Assembly (NCBI GenBank): GCA_964451415.1
Contig: CAYVHU010000004.1
Span: 62,001 to 126,000 of the forward strand
Direction: 5' to 3'
DNA from: CAYVHU01 sp964451415
GTDB taxonomy: Bacteria > Pseudomonadota > Alphaproteobacteria > Rhodospirillales > Magnetovibrionaceae
DNA: 64,000 bases
Below, in pieces: positions 58,992 to 64,000 of the stretch (the first letter of the stretch is position 1; each line of letters opens with the position of its first letter). The notes under the pieces were generated by a model. It saw only the letters and a program-made list of their open reading frames with translations, was not told the origin of the DNA and searched no databases. Position numbers and translations under genes: made by a program.

Positions 58992-60293
58992 ATGAGCGAA
59001 ACGTTTGAACATTTAACCGGTGCGCTTGCGGGACGTTTTGAAGATGTTCGGCGCAATTTTTCCGCCAGCGATGTCGAAGCCCTGCGCGGTTCTGTTCAGA
59101 TTGAATACACCTTGGCGCGTCGCGGTGCGGAACGTCTTTGGCGGCGGTTGCAAAGCGACCCGTACATTCATGCCCTGGGCGCGGTGACGGGCAATCAGGC
59201 GATGCAGATGGTGCGCGCCGGCCTGAAGGCGATTTACCTGTCGGGCTGGCAGGTGGCAGCGGACAATAACGTCGCCGGCGCCATGTATCCAGACCAGAGC
59301 CTTTATCCCGTCAATAGCGGTCCGGAACTGGTGCGACGCATCAACAACACCCTTTTGCGCGCCGACCAAATTCAACATTTGGAAGGAAAGGGAGACATTG
59401 ACTGGCTTGCGCCCATCATCGCCGATGCCGAAGCGGGCTTCGGCGGAACGCTGAATGCCTTTGAGTTGACCAAATCCTATATCGAAGCCGGTGCCGCGGG
59501 GGTGCATTTCGAAGATCAACTGGCATCGGAAAAGAAATGCGGGCATATGGGCGGTAAGGTTCTCATTCCCACATCCCAGCATATCGACACCTTGAATGCG
59601 GCACGTCTGGCGGCTGACGTGATGGGCGTGCCGACGCTGGTCGTGGCGCGCACCGATGCCGAAAGCGCCAGGATGATCACCAGTGATATTGATGAACGCG
59701 ACCGCCCGTTTCTCAGCGGAAAACGCACCAAGGAAGGCTTTTACCGCTTCAAGGAAGGATCGAGTTTTGAACGCTGCGTCGCGCGCGGTCTGGCCTATGC
59801 GCCCTATGCGGATTTATTGTGGATGGAAACCTCGACACCCAGCATTGCCCAGGCGCGTGCCTTCGCCGAGGCGATCCACAAGGAATTTCCAAATCAGATG
59901 CTGGCATACAACTGTTCACCTTCGTTCAACTGGTCGGTCAACCTGAGTGCCAATGAGATCACACATTTCCAAGACGATATTGGGGCCATGGGCTACAAAT
60001 ATCAGTTCGTGACACTGGCCGGTTTCCACGCCCTCAACCATAGCATGTTCACTTTGGCGCACGCTTATCAAGGGCATGGGATGGCGGCGTATGCGCAATT
60101 GCAAAATGCTGAATTCGCTTGCGAGGCGGATGGCTACACCGCGACCCGTCACCAGCGCGAGGTCGGTACCGGGTACTTCGATGCCGTGTCCGTGGCGATC
60201 AAAGGCGGCACATCTTCGACGACGGCGCTCGACGATTCAACGGAAGAAGCGCAGTTTGCAAAACGCGACACCAGCGAAGTGGCCGCTGAATAA
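58992..60293 (+). CDS. aceA: Isocitrate lyase
   Basis: Glyoxylate-cycle enzyme splitting isocitrate to succinate and glyoxylate. The 433-residue product has [29 protein letters not shown], the active-site loop [11 protein letters not shown] (catalytic C183) and [26 protein letters not shown] lies just before the ATG. It is divergent from the DUF955 regulator. The partner malate synthase gene is not in the window. It is convergent with the SBP-PAS kinase (2-base gap). Confidence 0.96.
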   Translation: MSETFEHLTGALAGRFEDVRRNFSASDVEALRGSVQIEYTLARRGAERLWRRLQSDPYIHALGAVTGNQAMQMVRAGLKAIYLSGWQVAADNNVAGAMYPDQSLYPVNSGPELVRRINNTLLRADQIQHLEGKGDIDWLAPIIADAEAGFGGTLNAFELTKSYIEAGAAGVHFEDQLASEKKCGHMGGKVLIPTSQHIDTLNAARLAADVMGVPTLVVARTDAESARMITSDIDERDRPFLSGKRTKEGFYRFKEGSSFERCVARGLAYAPYADLLWMETSTPSIAQARAFAEAIHKEFPNQMLAYNCSPSFNWSVNLSANEITHFQDDIGAMGYKYQFVTLAGFHALNHSMFTLAHAYQGHGMAAYAQLQNAEFACEADGYTATRHQREVGTGYFDAVSVAIKGGTSSTTALDDSTEEAQFAKRDTSEVAAE

Positions 60294-60295
60294 GA

Positions 60296-62809
60296 TTACC
60301 CGTCGCTCGGCAGAACAATGACGAAGCACGCGCCTTGATCGGTATTGTGTACGCTGAGCGCGCCGCCCATGTCGCCGATGATGCCGTAGCTGATGGAAAG
60401 CCCCAGGCCGGTCCCTTGGCCCACATCCTTGGTGGTGAAAAAGGGTTCGAACACGCGCGTTATGGCCTCAGGCGCAATGCCGCCGCCGGTGTCTTCGACT
60501 TCGATGCGCACGATCTTTTTTTGCGTATCGTCGTGTGCACGGATGAAGATTTTTTTCGCCGTGGCGTTGTCGGTGGCGTTCACCGCATCGCGGGCGTTGG
60601 CCAGCAAATTTAAAAGCACCTGTTCCACCTGCACCTGACGGCCCCTGATGGGGCTGATGGTGGCGGGCAGTTCGGTGATAACTTCGATTTCGGACAGCCG
60701 CAATTGCTCACCGATCAGGCTCAATGTACCTTCCACCATTTTCAGGGGGTCGAGGCGTGTCATGGTGTGCGGCGGGTTGCGTCCAAAAATGCGCATGTGT
60801 TCGATAATGCTTGTCGCGCGTTCCACCTGAGTTGAGATTTTGTTCAATTTGGCGGTGGTGTAAAGCGCATCGGCGGTGCCGTTTTCAATTTTGCGCAAGA
60901 TGTTGCCCAGCGCGATGGAGATCACGTTCAAGGGTTGGTTCAATTCATGTGCGACGCCGGTGGCCATTTCGCCGAGGGTCGCCATTTTTGAGGACTGGAG
61001 CAGTTTTTGCTGCATTTCGCGTTGTTTGCTGACATCGCGAAACACCACGACGGCGCCTGTAATTTCACCGTCGTCGGTGATGGGGGTGGCGGTGTATTCG
61101 ACGGGAATGGAGGTTCCATCCTTGCGCCAGAACACCTCGCTGGTGAAGGTATGGGTTTTGCCATCCCTGAACACGTCGTCGGTGGGTGTGATGATGTCCT
61201 CATCGAAAGGCATTCCGGGTTCGGCGTAGCCCAGCAGAACCTGATGGAGCCGGCCGATCAGTTCCTCCGGACGCCACCCCAGAAGATCGGCTGCGGCGGG
61301 GTTGACGAAGGTGCAGTTTCCGTTTTTGTCGATCCCGTAAATCCCTTCGCCCGCGGCATTCAAAATCAGTTCATTGCGTCGGCTTAAACGGGTGATTTCC
61401 TTTTCCGCAAGGATGCGCTCCGTCATGTCGCTGACAAAAGCGAAGGCCGTCAGTTTTTGACCGTCGGATGTTTTTTGATACGTGGTGACGTTGAACCGAG
61501 CATGGATGATGCGTCCATTTTTCGTCAAAAGGGAGGCTTCGGAGATGTGTTTTCGGTGGGGTTTGAAATGGTTTTGATGCTCGTGTGTGAGAAAAGCCTC
61601 AAGGGGTCTGCCGATGATTTCCTTGGCGCTGTAATCGAGCATATCGCACAGCGCGGCGTTCACTTCCAAGGTGATGTTGTCGGCGTCGAACAGCCAATAG
61701 CCTTCCGTTGTGGTATTGATGATGGAACGGTATTTGTCTTCGCTTTCGTGGCGCGCGCGAATTTGTTCGGCCAACTCAAGGCTGCGATTTTCGGCCCGTC
61801 GCGTGGCGTTTTGCAGATCCCGGGTGCGTTGTGCCACCCGGTCCTCCAGGTCGGTGTTGATTTCGCGCAACTTTTTTTCCGCGGCGACCTTGGCGGCGAT
61901 GGAGGTGCATAACGCCGCGTTGAAGCGAGCCACGACGCGATAACGCCATACCGAGATCACAAGCAGCCCCACGCCGAAGGCGACGGAGAAGGAGATGACG
62001 ACCCGTTGTGTGGTCCAGAACGGTTGTGGCTTTCCGAACCACTTGTCGAAGATTCTCTTGTAGGCGGGGGATTTTATGAATATGTCCGTCGCCGTATCGA
62101 GACGTTTCAACAAGGCCGTCTGTCCCTTGCGCACCCCGACGGCGCGTTTGACTTCGATCAAGGGCTTGCCAACGATACGCAGCATGTTTTCGACATGGGC
62201 TGCGCGGGCGATTTTCAAGGTCATTTTTTCGGGAAAGACGAACGCGTCGATATCGCCGGATAAGAGCGAGAAGATGGCGTCTTGGACGTTATGGAAAACG
62301 ACGAGGTTCGGATGCCTGCGTTTTTCCAGAAGGGATTTCCCGCGGTTTGCTTCGATCACCCCGATGCGCGCGGTGGCGAGGTCCTTTGGTGTCAATATGC
62401 CTTGAGATGTTGTGCGGATAAAATAGGAGATCCTCAGCGTTTCATAGCTTTGGGTGAAATCCAGATACTTTTGACGTGCCGGTGTGATGCCCATGTTGAC
62501 GACGATGTCGGCCTCGCCGGATTTGAGCGCGGCGATAAGCGGGCGCCATCCGTCATAGGACTTATAGATGAATTTAAGGCCCGTGATATGTCCCAGCGCC
62601 TTCGCGATATCAATCGCCAGGCCGTCCGGTTTGCCGGAGGCGTCCGTCAAATGATATGGAGGAAAGTTTTTGGGCACCGCGACCACCACGGTATCGGGTT
62701 CGCGCGCGTCGATTTGAATGATCGGGCGGCCCTCGCTCCTTGCAACGGGATGGAAGGCGATTATGAGCCCCAACAGCAGTGCCACGAGCGGCAGGATTTT
62801 TTTTCTCAT
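60296..62809 (-). CDS. Sensor histidine kinase with periplasmic SBP-3 domain and two PAS domains
   Basis: An 837-residue kinase. It has a signal/anchor segment near residues 4-22, then a periplasmic amino-acid-type binding domain (SBP_bac_3; VAVPKNFPPYHLTDASGKPDGLAIDIAKAL...). One membrane helix lies near 272-292, followed by a coiled coil, PAS 1 (near 370), PAS 2 (near 490), and a kinase core. The H-box is MATLGEMATGVAHELNQPLNVI; the ATP part has NARDAV, DTGGGI and GTGLGLSISYGI. It ends at the isocitrate lyase gene and starts inside the upstream hybrid kinase (ATGA overlap). The ligand is unknown. Confidence 0.92.
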   Translation of the reverse strand: MRKKILPLVALLLGLIIAFHPVARSEGRPIIQIDAREPDTVVVAVPKNFPPYHLTDASGKPDGLAIDIAKALGHITGLKFIYKSYDGWRPLIAALKSGEADIVVNMGITPARQKYLDFTQSYETLRISYFIRTTSQGILTPKDLATARIGVIEANRGKSLLEKRRHPNLVVFHNVQDAIFSLLSGDIDAFVFPEKMTLKIARAAHVENMLRIVGKPLIEVKRAVGVRKGQTALLKRLDTATDIFIKSPAYKRIFDKWFGKPQPFWTTQRVVISFSVAFGVGLLVISVWRYRVVARFNAALCTSIAAKVAAEKKLREINTDLEDRVAQRTRDLQNATRRAENRSLELAEQIRARHESEDKYRSIINTTTEGYWLFDADNITLEVNAALCDMLDYSAKEIIGRPLEAFLTHEHQNHFKPHRKHISEASLLTKNGRIIHARFNVTTYQKTSDGQKLTAFAFVSDMTERILAEKEITRLSRRNELILNAAGEGIYGIDKNGNCTFVNPAAADLLGWRPEELIGRLHQVLLGYAEPGMPFDEDIITPTDDVFRDGKTHTFTSEVFWRKDGTSIPVEYTATPITDDGEITGAVVVFRDVSKQREMQQKLLQSSKMATLGEMATGVAHELNQPLNVISIALGNILRKIENGTADALYTTAKLNKISTQVERATSIIEHMRIFGRNPPHTMTRLDPLKMVEGTLSLIGEQLRLSEIEVITELPATISPIRGRQVQVEQVLLNLLANARDAVNATDNATAKKIFIRAHDDTQKKIVRIEVEDTGGGIAPEAITRVFEPFFTTKDVGQGTGLGLSISYGIIGDMGGALSVHNTDQGACFVIVLPSDG

Positions 62810-63978
62810 GGTGTGGTGTCCCCACGATGTTGCGTCAAGACAATCGCAACCGTCAAACCTGCGCCGGGGGTGCTTTTGATTTCCAATCGCCCACCTTGGC
62901 GTTCAACGAGAATGCGCGCCAGGCTCAAACCGATTCCGGAGCCTTCCTGCGGGCGGCTCAATGTGCCATCGACCTGACGCAACGGTTGCAAGGCGATTTT
63001 TATTTCTTCGTCGCTCATTCCGCATCCGTGGTCCTGGATCGAAATCCGGCACGTTTTCCCCCCTTGCGTACACGATATGTTGACGACACTTTTGGGCGGA
63101 GAAAATTTGATGGCGTTTTCCAGCAGACATTTCAGCGCCTTGATCGTCATGAGCCGATCGGCGTTTAAAATGCAGTTTTCAGGGCGGGGCTGAATTCGCA
63201 CATCGATCCCTTTTTGTCGGGCCTGATCGGCCAGGGCGCTGGTGACGCCGTTGAGGAGTTCCGCGACGATCAATTCGTCGGGCACCGGGTTCAATTCGCC
63301 GTTCAATCCGGCGGCGAGTTCCAGGGTGTTGTCCACGGTATTGCCCAGGCGCTGTGCCGAAAGCAAAATGTGTTCCAGATATTCCGCTCCGACATGGTCG
63401 CCTTTGGCCTCAAGCTGGGTTTTCAGCAAATCGGCAAAGCCGTTGATGATGTTGAGGGGGGTGCGAAGTTCATGGCCCATCATGGAGAGGAATTCGTCCT
63501 TGATGCGGTTGGCTTCGCGTAAATCCGCTGTTTTGAGCGCGACGTCATGTTTGAGGCGGTCGTAAAATTCTCGCTCTTTGCGGCGCAAGCGAAGGGTTTC
63601 TTCCGCTCTTTTTACGGCATGCAGCAAATGGTCGAAGGAAATCGGTTTGGTGAGAAAATCTTCGGCCCCCAGTTTCAGGGCCTTGATTGCTTCGCCCATT
63701 GCGGCGTGGCCGGTCACCACGATGATAAAGAGATCGCGTGTGCTGGCGCAGGTTTCTTTCAGCGTGCGTGCCATTTCCAGGCCGTCCATGCCCGGCATGC
63801 GAATGTCGGTGATGACGATGTCGATGTCTTTCATGGCGCTGACCAAGGCGATGGCTTCGGGCGCATTTTGTGCGGTAACGCAGCGCAGGCCTTCTTCACC
63901 AAGGCACTCCACGACTTCCTCGACGATATCGGGCTCATCATCAACGATCAGGACTTTGTTGCTGAACGGGCGGCTCAT
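62806..63978 (-). CDS. Receiver-histidine kinase hybrid protein
   Basis: A 390-residue cytoplasmic protein with an N-terminal receiver domain (phospho-Asp in DIVITDIRMPGMDG, Lys in FLTKPISF), a short coiled coil, then a kinase core. The H-box is FLSMMGHELRTPLNIINGF, and ATP motifs are LLENAIKFS, DHGCGM and GSGIGLSLARI. This REC-first order makes a kinase whose activity can be set by an upstream phospho-donor. It is translationally coupled to the SBP-PAS kinase, so the two may form one relay. No output regulator lies in this window. Confidence 0.92.
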   Translation of the reverse strand: MSRPFSNKVLIVDDEPDIVEEVVECLGEEGLRCVTAQNAPEAIALVSAMKDIDIVITDIRMPGMDGLEMARTLKETCASTRDLFIIVVTGHAAMGEAIKALKLGAEDFLTKPISFDHLLHAVKRAEETLRLRRKEREFYDRLKHDVALKTADLREANRIKDEFLSMMGHELRTPLNIINGFADLLKTQLEAKGDHVGAEYLEHILLSAQRLGNTVDNTLELAAGLNGELNPVPDELIVAELLNGVTSALADQARQKGIDVRIQPRPENCILNADRLMTIKALKCLLENAIKFSPPKSVVNISCTQGGKTCRISIQDHGCGMSDEEIKIALQPLRQVDGTLSRPQEGSGIGLSLARILVERQGGRLEIKSTPGAGLTVAIVLTQHRGDTTP

Positions 63979-64000
63979 AGTCCTGCAATGACCGCGTTTA

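Overview
The window looks like chromosomal DNA from a GC-rich alphaproteobacterium, most plausibly of the Rhodospirillales/Magnetospirillum-Thalassospira kind. This is inferred from gene order and protein character, not from a database search. Supporting signs are a division cluster murB-ddl-ftsQ-ftsA-ftsZ-lpxC-bamD-recN-ligA; an F-type ATP synthase Fo block with two b subunits (atpI-atpB-atpE-atpF'-atpF); the block mutY / DUF721 gene / dsbA-like gene / smc; several chemoreceptors; and a DUF955-type regulator next to isocitrate lyase.

Layout. 1-12.6 kb (+ strand): cell wall, division, outer-membrane and DNA-repair genes, interrupted by one minus-strand cyclopropane fatty acid synthase gene between ftsZ and lpxC. 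12.6-20.3 kb (- strand): Fo genes, smc, a secreted DsbA-like thioredoxin and a DUF721 protein. 20.4-24.4 kb: mutY, a LuxO-like sigma-54 response regulator, a convergent HPt protein, apt and a small cytochrome c. 24.6-30.5 kb: a membrane chemoreceptor paired with a phosphonate-type binding protein, an isochorismatase-family hydrolase divergent from a GATase-AraC regulator, and a soluble tandem-PAS chemoreceptor. 30.7-40.2 kb: tRNA-Pro(CGG), two YdcH/DUF465 mini-proteins, polyprenyl diphosphate synthase, a tRNA methyltransferase-like gene, glyQS, pyruvate phosphate dikinase and an ArsC/LMW-phosphatase-like protein. 40.2-50.8 kb (- strand): a respiratory nitrate reductase operon, narK(fused)-narG-narH-narJ-narI-parvulin, behind tRNA-Thr(TGT). 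50.8-57.3 kb (- strand): nasT-nasS, an RNA leader, then a nitrate ABC importer nrtA-nrtB-nrtCD. 57.3-64 kb: a DUF955-family regulator divergent from isocitrate lyase, and a two-kinase signalling pair.

How the parts work together. The 40-57 kb region handles nitrate. NarK imports nitrate for the NarGHI respiratory enzyme, which NarJ and probably the parvulin help mature. NasS/NasT sense nitrate or nitrite and probably release a terminator in the leader of the ABC importer, where I find two hexaloop hairpins with the ANTAR pattern (A1, G4) followed by a terminator.

Most interesting observations: (i) an in-frame TGA inside an otherwise perfect signal peptide of the chemoreceptor-linked binding protein; (ii) the candidate NasT leader; (iii) a fused double ABC ATPase in which the degenerate residues of both halves fall in the same composite ATP site; (iv) an unusual abundance of short perfect or near-perfect tandem duplications (12-21 bp) at gene ends and starts across the whole window; (v) paired TGCA-N-TGCA sites between the DUF955 regulator and isocitrate lyase. 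I saw no CRISPR array, phage, transposase or rRNA.
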